This document shows positions 19,364 to 29,255 of a stretch of 64,000 nt of DNA, one piece after another. Under the pieces are notes generated by a model, which was not told the DNA's origin, ran no database searches, and worked only from the letters and a program-made list of their open reading frames with translations. The stretch is from positions 41,788,164-41,852,163 of the forward strand of contig CM075941.1 of NCBI GenBank assembly GCA_038030265.1, read 5' to 3'. Source of the stretch: Corythucha ciliata (Eukaryota; Arthropoda; Insecta; Hemiptera; Tingidae). A program made the translations under genes and the position numbers. Every line of letters begins with the position of its first letter. Position 1 is the first letter of the stretch.

Positions 19364-21853
19364 ATGAAATGTAGAAGTTCTCAGGTTTTTCCAAAACACA
19401 TCGCGAATATTTTGAAACTTAGCAACAAGTCACAATTAATTAGTCCCAGCTTGTATAGGAATCTGAACAAATATAATGTTATTCATGCGAACAAATTATT
19501 AAATTTAGAAATAAAAGACAAGCACGTAGTAATTAAAAGGCTTAAAAAAGTGGGGGAAGAAAATTTTAAAAGTTTAAAAATGAAGGTTTCAGCAATTCTG
19601 TATAACGACGTTGTTAGCTTTTTCACCAATGTCGCATCTGCCGTAAAACTGAAAGAAAAAGAAAGATTGAAAGGAAAATTTGAAAGGCTGAAAACAAAAT
19701 CTCAATCGTTTGAAATTAATCACTTCGCCTTTCAAAGAGTGAGTGATACAGAGTTTCCAGAAAGCTTTGTAGGGGATGCGGAAAGGGTGGAAAGGGTGAT
19801 AAACTTAACTAACACAGTTATCCCCCCAGAAGTAATGTTTTGTCTTAAAATGGGGCCCAAATTTAATTTGCCATATCAAAATAATTTCAAAGACGTCCCA
19901 AAGTTGATAGCGGATGTCGAAAATGTATTTAACGTAGTTGAAGAAGGAACATGTAAAAACCTTATTGCAGAAAGCCGATGTAAAATAATTAATGCCCTTA
20001 CAAACCATTTGATAAAACAAAATTGTGCAAAAAATGTACCTATGATACCGGGAAGCACAGATGTAAAAAATAGAGCAATATTAAAGAATGCTTCAATGGT
20101 TAAAAAATTTTTCAAAGAAAACAATACTATAATCGCAGTAGAATCCGATAAAACAAGACAAACAGTAGTTATTGACAAGAATTTTTATAATGTTAAGATG
20201 GAAGAGATTTTTAAAAATGTTGACGCTTATAAAATACTTGATAAAGATCCCACTGAAACGCTAATTAGGAAAAATAATGAACTTGTTCGTAAATTAGAAG
20301 ATATAAAAGTAATTGATAAAGCGGAAAAGAGGAAGCTTACCACGTATACAGCAATTATCCCAAAAGCGTATGGGGTGTATAAAGTAAAGAAAAAAGCTTT
20401 CAGACCAATTGTTTGTACGTTTTCAAATCCAAATTACAATTTGGCAAAATTTATTATAAAACACCTTCAGTGCTTAAATAACCAACATAATTTTTCAATT
20501 AAAAACTCAGAAGAGATTTGCAATTTTCTAAAAGGAAAACACGTCGATGAAGGGGATGAGCTTGTTAGTTTAGATGTTGAAAGTATGTTCCCTAGCATTC
20601 CGGTAACGGAGGTTTTAGCATACATCGAGTCAAAATGGTCAATCATAAAACAGCATACTAAAATTCCAAAAGAGTTATTTTTTAATATACTACGTTTCTG
20701 TGTTTTTAATAATTATTTTATTTTTAATGGAACTATATATGAACAAAAAAATGGTTTAAGCATGGGAGGCTGTCTATCGCCTCTTTTAGCTGGTATTTAC
20801 GTAGATAAGCTTATTAATGACGTTTTACTGAAAAGTAAGTTAAAAGTTGATTTTTTAAAAATTTATGTTGACGATTCCATAGCTTGCGTTAAAAAAGAAC
20901 ATATAATACCCTTAATTAACGAGTTGAATTGTGCTCACCCTAATATTAAATTTACGGCTGAACGTGAAATTAACAATAAATTAAATTTTTTAGATATGAC
21001 GCTCACTAGATTAGAAAATGGTGAGATTAAAACGAATTGGTACAAAAAAGAAACTGCATCAAACAGAATATTGAATTATTACTCGAACCACCCGTACCAC
21101 ATGAAAGTTAATATTGTTAAGAACCAAACAAGAAAAATGTTATTGTTAAGTGAAGATTGTTATCATCAAGATAACATAAAAAAGGTGGAAAATATGTTTA
21201 TAAAGAACGATTACCCTCCGGGACTAGTGAAAAAGCTTGTTAAAAATGAAATTAACAAATTAAAGTCGGTTAATAATATTGAAAGTGAGGTTATGAATAC
21301 AAATTTAAGATGTAAAATGGGTATTACGTTTATAGAGGGTATTTCGTATACGATTAAAAACTTATTAAAAGAATTTTGTTCAGTCAATAATATAGATATA
21401 GCTTTCAAGTTGAATAACTCACTTAAGACTATTTTTCCAGCTTTTAAAGACAAAGATAATATTACTCAAAAGAATAATGTGGTATATAAAATTAATTGTG
21501 GGGGGTGTGAAGGTTGCTACATAGGGATGACTACGCAAAAGTTAAAAAATAGAATAGCTCAACACGTTTGTGATACTAAAAATAGAAAAAATAATACTGG
21601 GCTTAGTGAACATCATAATAAAACGGGGCATATTTTTAATTTTAAAGACGTTAGTATATTGGATCGGGAGAACAACTGCGAAAAATTAAAAGTCTTGGAA
21701 AAATTACATATAAATTTGGGGGAAAAAACTGTCAATTTTCAGTTGGATAGTGTTGGAGTAGAACCGTATAAGAACGTTTTGGCAATGTATAAGAGAAGCG
21801 GTGGAAAAAGCAGATATGGGAGTGGGTTGAGGGGGTGTGGCTCTCTGTCTTGA
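19364..21853 (+). CDS. Penelope-like reverse transcriptase with GIY-YIG endonuclease
   Basis: 829 residues, a normal length for EN-positive PLE proteins. The N-terminal 380 residues are Lys-rich and include the block TAIIPKAYGVYKVKKKAFRP. RT motifs: SLDVESMFPSIP near residue 402 (catalytic Asp), GLSMGGCLSPLLAG near 464, YVDDSIA near 500 (catalytic pair), then FTAEREINNKLNFLDMT. Near residue 712 the endonuclease follows: CGGCEGCYIGMTTQKLKNR (the Zn-binding CxxC plus the YIG half of GIY-YIG with its Arg) and SEHHNKTGHIFNF with the conserved His. Both enzymes look complete. The ATG at 19364 lies five bases after the inverted repeat. Codon use is AT-rich like the LINE around it and unlike the GC-rich BEL element. 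Confidence 0.92.
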   Translation: MKCRSSQVFPKHIANILKLSNKSQLISPSLYRNLNKYNVIHANKLLNLEIKDKHVVIKRLKKVGEENFKSLKMKVSAILYNDVVSFFTNVASAVKLKEKERLKGKFERLKTKSQSFEINHFAFQRVSDTEFPESFVGDAERVERVINLTNTVIPPEVMFCLKMGPKFNLPYQNNFKDVPKLIADVENVFNVVEEGTCKNLIAESRCKIINALTNHLIKQNCAKNVPMIPGSTDVKNRAILKNASMVKKFFKENNTIIAVESDKTRQTVVIDKNFYNVKMEEIFKNVDAYKILDKDPTETLIRKNNELVRKLEDIKVIDKAEKRKLTTYTAIIPKAYGVYKVKKKAFRPIVCTFSNPNYNLAKFIIKHLQCLNNQHNFSIKNSEEICNFLKGKHVDEGDELVSLDVESMFPSIPVTEVLAYIESKWSIIKQHTKIPKELFFNILRFCVFNNYFIFNGTIYEQKNGLSMGGCLSPLLAGIYVDKLINDVLLKSKLKVDFLKIYVDDSIACVKKEHIIPLINELNCAHPNIKFTAEREINNKLNFLDMTLTRLENGEIKTNWYKKETASNRILNYYSNHPYHMKVNIVKNQTRKMLLLSEDCYHQDNIKKVENMFIKNDYPPGLVKKLVKNEINKLKSVNNIESEVMNTNLRCKMGITFIEGISYTIKNLLKEFCSVNNIDIAFKLNNSLKTIFPAFKDKDNITQKNNVVYKINCGGCEGCYIGMTTQKLKNRIAQHVCDTKNRKNNTGLSEHHNKTGHIFNFKDVSILDRENNCEKLKVLEKLHINLGEKTVNFQLDSVGVEPYKNVLAMYKRSGGKSRYGSGLRGCGSLS

Positions 21854-22048
21854 AAGATAAAAGGGTTTAAATCATTTAGTACAGAAACAAGTTTCCTTGT
21901 ACATCCGTCGCCGGGATTTTTGGGAATTTTGCGTGAGACGTTTGTCAAAGAGATGTGAGTAAACGTTAAGCTAGATTTTTAATAATTGTTGAGAATTCTT
22001 GTTGATTGTTGTGATGTCTCCTTTTAGTTGTTTCGGCCTCGAAAATGG

Positions 22049-22123
22049 AGTGCAGTCTACTCCGAAACTAGTCGGCCATTAATAAAACTTGAATGTTTGT
22101 ACTCAAATAATCTTTAATTACTT
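22049..22123 (+). repeat. right pLTR end of the PLE, with half of a hammerhead-like fold
   Basis: GGAGT (22047-22051) can pair with ACTCC (22059-22063) around a 7-base loop. GAAAC (22064-22068) follows directly and overlaps the self-complementary ACTAGT. That is the second half of the hammerhead core carried by many PLEs. The first core box (CTGANGA) is not recognisable: CTCGAAAAT stands in its place. The last base overlaps the first base of the TSD. Confidence 0.6.
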
Positions 22124-22134
22124 ATGGGATCACT

Positions 22135-22527
22135 GTTTGGGGTTCTACTAACTTGTCCCACTTAAAACCTTTAGAAGTTGCGCAAAAAGCTGTAATTAAA
22201 ATTATAATGAAAAGGCCATGGAGATATCCCTCAGTTCAGCTTTTCAAGGAATTTAATGTTCTTCCGTTGCAATCAATTTTTGTTTTTTCGGCTTGTATTC
22301 ATGTTTTTCGGCATAACTTAATTCCATTTAATACGGTAACTAAATTTGTAACAAGAAGTGCTTCCTTCTCCAATATCTTACTTCCAATAGCGAACACAGA
22401 AACGTATAGACGCTCTGCATTTTATTCATCCTTGAAATATCTGTTTGATGAGAAAATTGATGTCAAATGTTTCCGAAGTTTAAAGCCATTTAAAAGACGC
22501 ATTTTAGCCTTAATAGAGAATGCATAA
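22135..22527 (+). pseudogene. LINE reverse transcriptase, C-terminal part
   Basis: Continues the frame broken by the PLE: VWGSTNLSHLKPLEVAQKA, then FNVLPLQSIFVFSACIHVF, ending FKRRILALIENA and TAA. This block follows the RT in CR1/Jockey-type LINEs. The 3' untranslated region runs on to the A-rich tail at 22699. Confidence 0.8.
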
Positions 22528-22702
22528 TATAATTTTTCTTATTTTAGTTATTTTCTAGTTTTGTTAAATGGTCGGAGCAACTCGGCCTCTTAGCACAAGT
22601 TCTAGGACTCTTAAGGGGCTGGCTGGCAAGATAATTTAATTTTTTGTTAACTCTAATTTTTTTCATGTTGCTAAACAAACAAATAAATAAATAAAAAATA
22701 AA

Positions 22703-23576
22703 TATCGGAATACACCGTCCACGGTCACAGGATCAAACCCCTCCTCCATGGTGTTCTCGTTCACCCCTCGGACACTACTTTCGCTTGTTAACCCCAAGTC
22801 ACCTCCTGAATTGGTTTTTGACATTTTTTGCCAATGAGCCGTCCATTTCGCCTAAGGGTATGTTGGCTGAAACTTAGGTCCATCATTCTGAAAGACATCT
22901 GTCAGATGACCTGCGCCCGACCGTGTTAGGATATGAGGTGCGCCCGATGGAGGGTTAACACGGGACAAAAGCTGGGCCCCACTTGGTACCACTTAGAAGT
23001 TAGCAATCATCAGCATAAAGCCAAAAAAGAACAATTCGTCCTTGTCATGTAAGCCTTATTTTATTTGCAGTTTAGGACGTCTTGCGGGATTCATCCGTAA
23101 AATCTTCCGCCATGAGTGATAGCAACCAAGAAAAGCGCTGAGAAACCAGACAAACGGGTAATTCAGAGTAACGTAATGAAACGAACTTCTGTGTTTAACT
23201 TACCGCACATGAGGAAGGCGTTTTGGTTCTTTTCCTCGTTCTTTCCGTTGTGATAAAACCTTAATTGAAACGTTAAGTGCAAGTAGTCTTTTTTCAAAAT
23301 GTGTAAGCGCTTGAAGAAGGAAAGCGAATTAGCCAACTTTTTCATGTCATCAAAATGTGGAGCGGTAGCGAGATAACAATGATATGCCTTAGCGTAAGGA
23401 CCTTTTTTCCTTAGTTGTATCGGCTGGATACCACCTAGGTAAAGGAGTTCAGAAGTCATTGAACCCTATTCCCACCTCATAGGTTCATCGGGCCCGCTTT
23501 TATTTACCCGGTTGTTTCGCAATCGAGCCCTCCTTAGTTCCCACAATCTTGACAAGATAACCGGTTAGTCCGTCGT
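22703..23576. repeat. composite locus 2, right part
   Basis: 22703-23302 matches 3843-4443, and 23299-23575 matches 7399-7680, with about 3-5% differences by eye. The Gypsy element present at 4444-7398 is absent, giving the empty site CAAAATGTGTAAGCGC. The plus-strand integrase frame continues from 17702 and ends at TGA near 22837. After GGTTAGTCC (about 23575) the copy ends. Confidence 0.8.
23163..23459 (-). CDS. 98-codon antisense ORF with internal splice donor, function unknown
   Basis: Starts MTSELLYLGGIQPIQLRKKG and ends TLL. Mid-part: HFDDMKKLANSLSFFKRL and RFYHNGKNEEKNQNAFLMCG. Directly after LMCG the DNA reads GGTAAGTT, a strong 5' splice site, so an exon of about 80 codons may end there. 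No known domain is recognised. In locus 1 the same frame, about 95% alike, is broken by a retrotransposon. It lies antisense to a Gypsy integrase, and both are copied together. It could be a captured host exon or an accessory gene of the Gypsy family. Confidence 0.5.
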   Translation of the reverse strand: MTSELLYLGGIQPIQLRKKGPYAKAYHCYLATAPHFDDMKKLANSLSFFKRLHILKKDYLHLTFQLRFYHNGKNEEKNQNAFLMCGKLNTEVRFITLL

Positions 23577-24516
23577 TAGGACAAGTTGTCTCGAGTAAAA
23601 AGAACGCTGTCCCTGTACCATTTGGCAATACCTTAGTGGCAGTCTTGGTCGCCTTCTGTAATTAATGAAAAATATAATTCGTTAAATGCGGACTATTATT
23701 TCCAATATTTATTTGAAGCTAGTATGAATTCTCTAGCTATAGTGATGGCTGAGCCCAAGATAAATACAGGGTGGAAGGGGATAAGTGTGACGAAAAATTA
23801 TGGGTGAAAATAAACCTCATTTGCAACCAAAATCATCCTTTTGCACACTGTGGTTCGAAAATCAAAACCCTTCAAGATATGATTTTTCTAAAGATTTTCA
23901 AGGCTAACATAACTTTTTTCAACAAAATGCGAGAAACTCGCTTTCAATTTGAATTTTTGCAACTTTTGGCGATGGATTCGGAAAGAGCACACTATTTTCT
24001 GTCTGGATTAGCCATTTTCCATAAAAATTAACTATATTTTACATGGTCTCAAATGTGACTCAAAGTCGAGCAAATCGGGGATTTTAGTTTTCTATAAAAA
24101 AGCCCCCCTTTGTCCACACTAAATCTGAGTGTATGGGCGACCCATGATTCCGACAAATATCTTCAAAGGATCCTTTTTAAAAATAGTCATAAGCGTTTTC
24201 TTAGTTGTTTTGTGATTTGTCGTAAGAAATGACGATTTATTAGAAAAAATAAAGATTTTTCCCTTCAAAATCGCTTGTTTGATGCACTCACCTTTGACAA
24301 CTATGCCTATGGCAAACTGTAGAATCACATGTTATTTTGTAATTTTTCCAGTTTGTAAGGGAGCTTTGAGGTTGAGGACAATTCGAGGAACGTCCTGGCA
24401 CACGGGCCTATAGCTCCGGCCGGTTGCTGTCGATTGTTTCACTTAACAAAAACCATGGGCGACAAACAAAGAAAAATGACAAAAACTCAAAAAATTAGGC
24501 TAAATTAAAACATTGA
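23577..24516. other. no gene recognised
   Basis: Short open frames only (for example 23771-24031 plus and 24119-24328 minus), with no domain signals. Confidence 0.35.
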
Positions 24517-25977
24517 GGCCCAGTGCACACTTGCGTTTTTCACAAGGGTTTAGGCCTAAGGCCAAGGCTGAGAGGTGTACACCGCATGTGGGCACCGCTT
24601 TTAAATAATTAGTTGGAGGGGACTCAATTTCAAAATGTATATCCACTCGATTGAAGCTCTTTACACTTTTTAGAGAAGAAATGGGGTTGGTATAGCCAAA
24701 GCTATGTATCTTGGGATATATTAGTCCTTATAATATTGTCAATTAGTAAGTGATTAGGATCTTTGTTGGGGTCAAATTGGTTTAAAAGGTACAAAGTTTC
24801 AACAGAGCTTCACACTTCGTGAGTTAAAAGAGGCCTCTGTTGCATTTTTCAACGCCATGTATCATGTATTGATGTTGCTAGGCGAAATGTGTTTCAAATC
24901 GACCGCTGCAGCGCCGGCACCGCAGCTTTAGGCTCGTTTCACGCATGTACGCGGTTTCCCGAGGCGCGGTTGCTACGCGGCGCGTGGGTGCTTCGCATGT
25001 GTGAACCGAAATTCGTGGCAGCGGTTTGAAGAGGTTTCTCGGTTCACACATGCGAGGCACCCTCCGCGTAGCAACCGCGCCTCGGGAAACCGCATATGTG
25101 TGAAACGAGCCTAAAAAAAAAATTCGCTCCGGCAGCTGGCGGTCGGAAAGAGTGCATTTCATTCCGTATACGGATACCCTAAGCCGTCCCAGAAGTAATA
25201 ATTTTGATACCATAATTTGTTTCATTAAGCCGAACTTCTTCCTCTATTTTCACCACCCTCTCTTCAAAAATGTCGAAAATTGTCGGTAGTTTTCCATGGG
25301 CTTTGTTGTATTAAATTTTTGTGCCGTATTTTATAATACCTAAACGTGTGAATTTAAGCGATTTTTTTTTGAAATTTCATCCCCCCTTTCACCTTCCACT
25401 ATCAAAGTTTTCGATAAATCTCAACGGAACCCGTCGTTACATTAAATTATTGAGTCGAATTTTAGAGCGCTAAGATTAACTAGTGAAGTTCAACGCTATT
25501 TTTACACTTCCACACCGGAAGGACCACCCCCACCACCTTGACGTTTTCGAAAAATTAAAATGGGAATCAAAGGCTACTCTAACATGGAGTATACGTACCG
25601 AATGTGATGCTTCTAGAATCAACTGGTGATTTATAGTGATTTTTTGACCATTTCAACCCCAATCCACCCCCCCTCCACCTCGACCGATTTGGCCCAAATG
25701 CAATACCGACCGGGGTCTTATGACTACTGATTTTTGTGCCAAAACGCGTTCCGCTAAATGATTTCTTCGAGAGGTATCGTGCAAACAAGAAATCGGCCAT
25801 AATATTATACATAAATCTATATATGTATATATAGATCCTGGAGACCACCGAATTCGTGTTCTAGAGTTCTGAAACGTGAAAAAAACATGACATGACCCAT
25901 GTTTGCCACCATCACGACGAGACCAATAGTGCATTTTCAGAATGAAATGCACTAAAAACGCAAGTGTGCACCAGGCC
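24517..25977. mobile_element. 1.46-kb non-autonomous DNA transposon
   Basis: Left end GGCCCAGTGCACACTTGCG and right end CGCAAGTGTGCACCAGGCC form inverted termini of about 24 bp including a T5/A5 run. The flanks are TGA at the left and TAA at the right, so a 3-bp TWA-type TSD (PIF/Harbinger style) with one change is likely. A smaller MITE (24931-25111) is nested inside. No transposase. Confidence 0.7.
24931..25111. mobile_element. 181-bp palindromic MITE, TA target
   Basis: Left GGCTCGTTTCACGCATGTAC and right, inverted, GGCTCGTTTCACACATATGC; the pairing continues through CGGTTTCCCGAGGCGCGG and GTTGCTACGCGG for about 75 bp on each side. TA flanks both ends. As RNA it would make a long near-perfect hairpin. 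Confidence 0.8.
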
Positions 25978-26019
25978 TAAATCTTCCACTTGCATACAAC
26001 ATAGAGGAGGAATAACATG

Positions 26020-26384
26020 AGGTCTGTTCGCGAAGCTACACTAGGTTGCTCGAGGGTATACACTCGGGCGCCCGAAAAGCGTTCGCGAGCAGACGAGTGT
26101 AGATAGTGTAGCGAGTGTAGGGCGTTCGCGATGAGTTCAGAGCTACTCCGGGCTGCCCGAAGTTACTCCAATTTTTTGTTATAAATTGATAACTCTTATC
26201 TAACATGCACAGAAGTGAGAAAATATCACGACTGTTATGAATTTACACTGGCTGCTCTGAAAGCGTTCGCGAAAAGAAAAAATCCTCGCTGCCCTCGCCT
26301 ACACCAGCTACCCCAACCTGCCCTACACTACACTACACTACCCTACACTACACTACCCTACACTTTTTCTCCGCGAACAGACCT
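26020..26384. mobile_element. 365-bp MITE with ATG target duplication
   Basis: Termini AGGTCTGTTCGCG and CGCGAACAGACCT, flanked by ATG on both sides. The inside has several GTTCGCG(A) words and a (CTACAC)n-type run at about 26318-26363. Confidence 0.65.
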
Positions 26385-26635
26385 ATGGAGAGAGTGTCTT
26401 CCAAAATCCCTGACGAAATCATTACTGATGGTAATCCAAGGTCGATACTGGTGGTAATGCAAGGTGACTAAATTTTCTGTAGGTGCCGCAGATCACTGTC
26501 CTTCACCTGTCAATTTTGTGGCGTGTCAGGATAGTCATATCGTCCGGTTAAAAATGCAAAAGCTTGAGGACTGATGAGAATTTTATCAAGCCGATCCCGA
26601 GGCCTGAACGAGCTCCAGTTTGGCCGTCCACACGC

Positions 26636-26715
26636 TCAAACTTTCCGTAGGGAAAGACTGATTCGAGTTTTCCGTAGGGAAAGACTGATTCGAGCTTTCC
26701 GTAGGGAAAGCTCGA
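26636..26715 (+). repeat. three copies of a 29-bp hairpin unit
   Basis: The unit TTTCCGTAGGGAAAGACTGA + TTCGAG(C/T)T occurs three times in a row; the last ends in CTCGAATT instead. Each unit contains the small inverted pair CTTTCC/GGGAAAG. Confidence 0.75.
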
Positions 26716-27666
26716 ATTGTAATGCGGACCCCAGAAGCTCCAATAGAGCAACGTGGGCTCGGGAATTCGTCACGTGCTTTCATGTCTCCTAAATCCGCCT
26801 ATGGTCAGAGTTGGTGGTCCATAAATCGTCTACAGCAGTCAAACTTCTGTACCATACACGGATATACACGAAAAGCCTCTCTTATCTCACGTTCGATGGA
26901 TATTTGTTCAATGCAAATAAAAAATACAGGAAGACGATTACTATGTGTTGGCTGTTTTAATTCAAAATACATGGGGAGAAATCATTTTCTAGGCAAGGGT
27001 ATTACTTCCATGTTCCCGTAGGGAGTGGAAGTAGGTATGCGTTGTTGGTGAAAAAAAAATCTAAACTATCTATCCAAAATTTCGTCGGATAAGTTCTTGA
27101 AATGAAGATGCCCATTTTTGCTAAACGTTCTTCAGATGAATGCGTTTAGAATCCCTTCCTACTATTTTTTTATATGCAACCCGATTCAATCGATGAAATC
27201 GGTTCACCAAAGAAAAAGTTGGGTATAGCTATTCAATTTTGCACAGTTGTTCGCGTGGCTTCCATTGTGCTATACGATCGAGGAAAAACGCGCATGAGAG
27301 CTTGATGTGGGATTTTTCTGTAGTCTTCAAATTAAGCCTTATAGAATGATTAGTCAATGCTGATGGTTGCAGAATTATTTCAGAAAAACGAACAAAATGG
27401 CCCTTAAAACCAAACTCCAGCTCGTGCAGTGCCAGCAACCGACGTGAAATGTTAGGATTTTTTTTTTTTTTTTTTTTACAGTGGAAGGAGGTGGATCAGA
27501 AAGAGATTGCACCAAACATTTATCAGATTTTCTACTTTCCAGGCTTCAGTCAATTTTCCGTTAGGTTTTACTTACCTGCTTCTGTTTCAACCAGAAGACG
27601 AAGGAAAGGAAAAAAGTGGTGCGGAACTTTCTAGCGTAAAACTGTGTGCTCTTCAAATTTGGTTTA
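26716..27666. other. no gene recognised; T21 run
   Basis: A T-run of about 21 bases lies at 27457-27477. The minus frame 27229-27438 (ALHELEFGFKGHF...) has ordinary amino-acid composition but no known motif. Confidence 0.35.
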
Positions 27667-27815
27667 TAGGTGGCGAACACACTAGAGAGATACGACATCG
27701 TTTCGATATCGCCGACGCAACTTAACAGTGCTTAGGACAGATAGAAACAACTGGGAATGTTTCAGAGTGACGTGGAAACGATATCGTAACGCCAGAGTAT
27801 GAACGCGGCCTTACA
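27667..27815. mobile_element. degenerate MITE
   Basis: The left end GGTGGCGAACACACTAGAGA, with CATCGTTTCGATATCG, is loosely inverted at the right end (CGATATCGTAACGCCAGAGT, ATGAACGCGGCC). Only fair matching. Confidence 0.4.
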
Positions 27816-28279
27816 CGTTCCCAAGTGGCAAATCTACCTCATTCGGACGAGAAAAACGTTCTTATAAAATGCCGGCCACACTCACGCCTTAACTGCCACT
27901 CTTGTCAACACAATTCATTCAAAATAAAAACAAACAAAGAAAATAACACGGCCACAATCATTCGAACTCGTAAAAATGCGCAAATACGAACACACGGATT
28001 GTGACGGTATAGGAAACCTATGACTACGACATCGAAACCTTTCCATCCTCCCTCATACTGTTTGCCATAAGTCCGCTTGAGAGCGCGTCGGTCGACCTGC
28101 CCGTCCGGAATATAACTAGATATATTACCTCTATTGGTAACTTGATCGAATTATAGAGAGCGGTACGATCGTTTCAAAATGTCGTCTGAAAGGCATATAA
28201 ACAGTTGATAAGGCAATAGTTTGGCATGGTAATTTAGCTGAGTTCTCAATTTATGTAATTAATTCATAGATTAAACAGC
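27816..28279. other. no gene recognised
   Basis: AT-rich unique-looking sequence without open frames of note. Confidence 0.35.
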
Positions 28280-28294
28280 TGTTGGCGGGAGAGG

Positions 28295-28522
28295 AAGTGG
28301 ACTACAATTATTCGCGCTTGGAGGGAGCCCCCCAAAAACCCACTTCGTGGGGTGTGTTGTGTCCCTGAATGTCCAAATAACGAGCGGACCCCCAGTGTTT
28401 CTTTCCTTTGTTTACCTCCTGAAAAAATTATGGCAAAACCAGGGAAAATAAAATTGAGGATCGGGAAAGAAGTGTCGAAATTCGTGCGGGATTCTCCGAA
28501 CATTTCCAACTTGCTTAATTAG
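28295..28522 (+). pseudogene. possible THAP-type zinc-finger exon fragment
   Basis: One plus frame reads NPLRGVCCVPECPNN followed by SVSFLCLPPEK and IKLRIGKEVSKFVRD, ending in TAG at 28520-28522. The C-x3-C spacing (CVPEC), the PNN and the VSF...LPP words match the start of THAP domains (C-x2-4-C ... FP). The later Cys-His pair is not seen, and no ATG precedes it closely. It could come from a P-type transposase or a THAP gene. Tentative. Confidence 0.35.
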
Positions 28523-29247
28523 AAGTAAATCAATGTTTCTTTGAAATAACCAGAAACGTGTTTCCCTATTTTCAGAAGAGTATTTAAGAAGTCTTGGCTA
28601 GAAAAGGGGACAGTTCCAGCTTCCACGGGCGGAGGTGTACAAATTATATGCGTTGCTCGCTGAAATTCGAAGTCGGCGGCTTTTGAATCATTCTGTGGTT
28701 GAGGCCTAATAAGTATTGACTGGTTTTTAGCGCAATCCCTATACCGCATCGCTTCGGTTAATAGCTCCTTCAACAAGGAATTCGATGAGTTCAGGTGCAC
28801 TTGAAAATGTCTTCCACTTCCTCTCTTCCCAGGGGGCTCCTGGTCCGGCAGGCCTTTGGGGCAAACCTTGGACAGAAAAACAATAACTCTGTTTGGAAGT
28901 AACACTTGAAACATGCTTGAAACAAATTTGAGGTTTTTTTATGAATCCATGGGAGAGCGGTCAAGCCCCGCGGTCAGTCTTTTAAAAATGGTCAAGTATT
29001 TTAAGATAGCCCCTAGTTTAATTTAAACGTGTGAAATCCATAAGACGGTCTCCTTTTAGGGAGCCAACCGCGCAAAATAGTGATTCCTGACGAGCATGAT
29101 TGTGAATCGTGAACTTTGGATTTCGGCAAAGCCAACCCGAAAGATTGTTTTTTTTTTCTAGGGAGCAAAATTATTAGTCCTTCAATTAGCCAAAACCTCG
29201 GTTGAAATTATATTCAGAAAGTGTCAAATACTCGAGATTTTAACTGT
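28523..29247. repeat. weak minus-strand ORF, then degenerate short-period repeats
   Basis: A 131-codon minus frame (28519-28914) has no recognised domain. From about 28960 to 29240 words of the type AGCCAA...GCAAAAT..TGG and 'GTGAA' recur every 30-35 bp, very diverged; the same pattern returns at 29940-30200. Confidence 0.4.
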
Positions 29248-29255
29248 GAAACAGC

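Larger units (their letters stand above)
19249..22122 (+). mobile_element. Penelope-like element (PLE), apparently intact ORF
   Basis: Inserted in the LINE with a 12-bp TSD, TATGGGATCACT, at 19237-19248 and 22123-22134. One 829-codon frame is preceded and followed by an inverted repeat of about 75 bp (19283-19359 and 22049-22123). Inverted or partial terminal copies (pLTRs) are a known habit of PLEs. The reading frame is open, so the copy may be young. Confidence 0.9.
17703..22699 (+). mobile_element. 5'-truncated CR1/Jockey-type LINE, split by a PLE
   Basis: Compared with locus 1 (TTTTTTCATATCGGAATAC), this is an insertion with at most a 3-bp duplication (ATA). The left end lies in the linker between endonuclease and RT, so the 5' half is missing. 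The right end is an A-rich tail of AAATAAATAAAT words (22676-22699). The PLE at 19249-22122 interrupts it. Confidence 0.8.
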
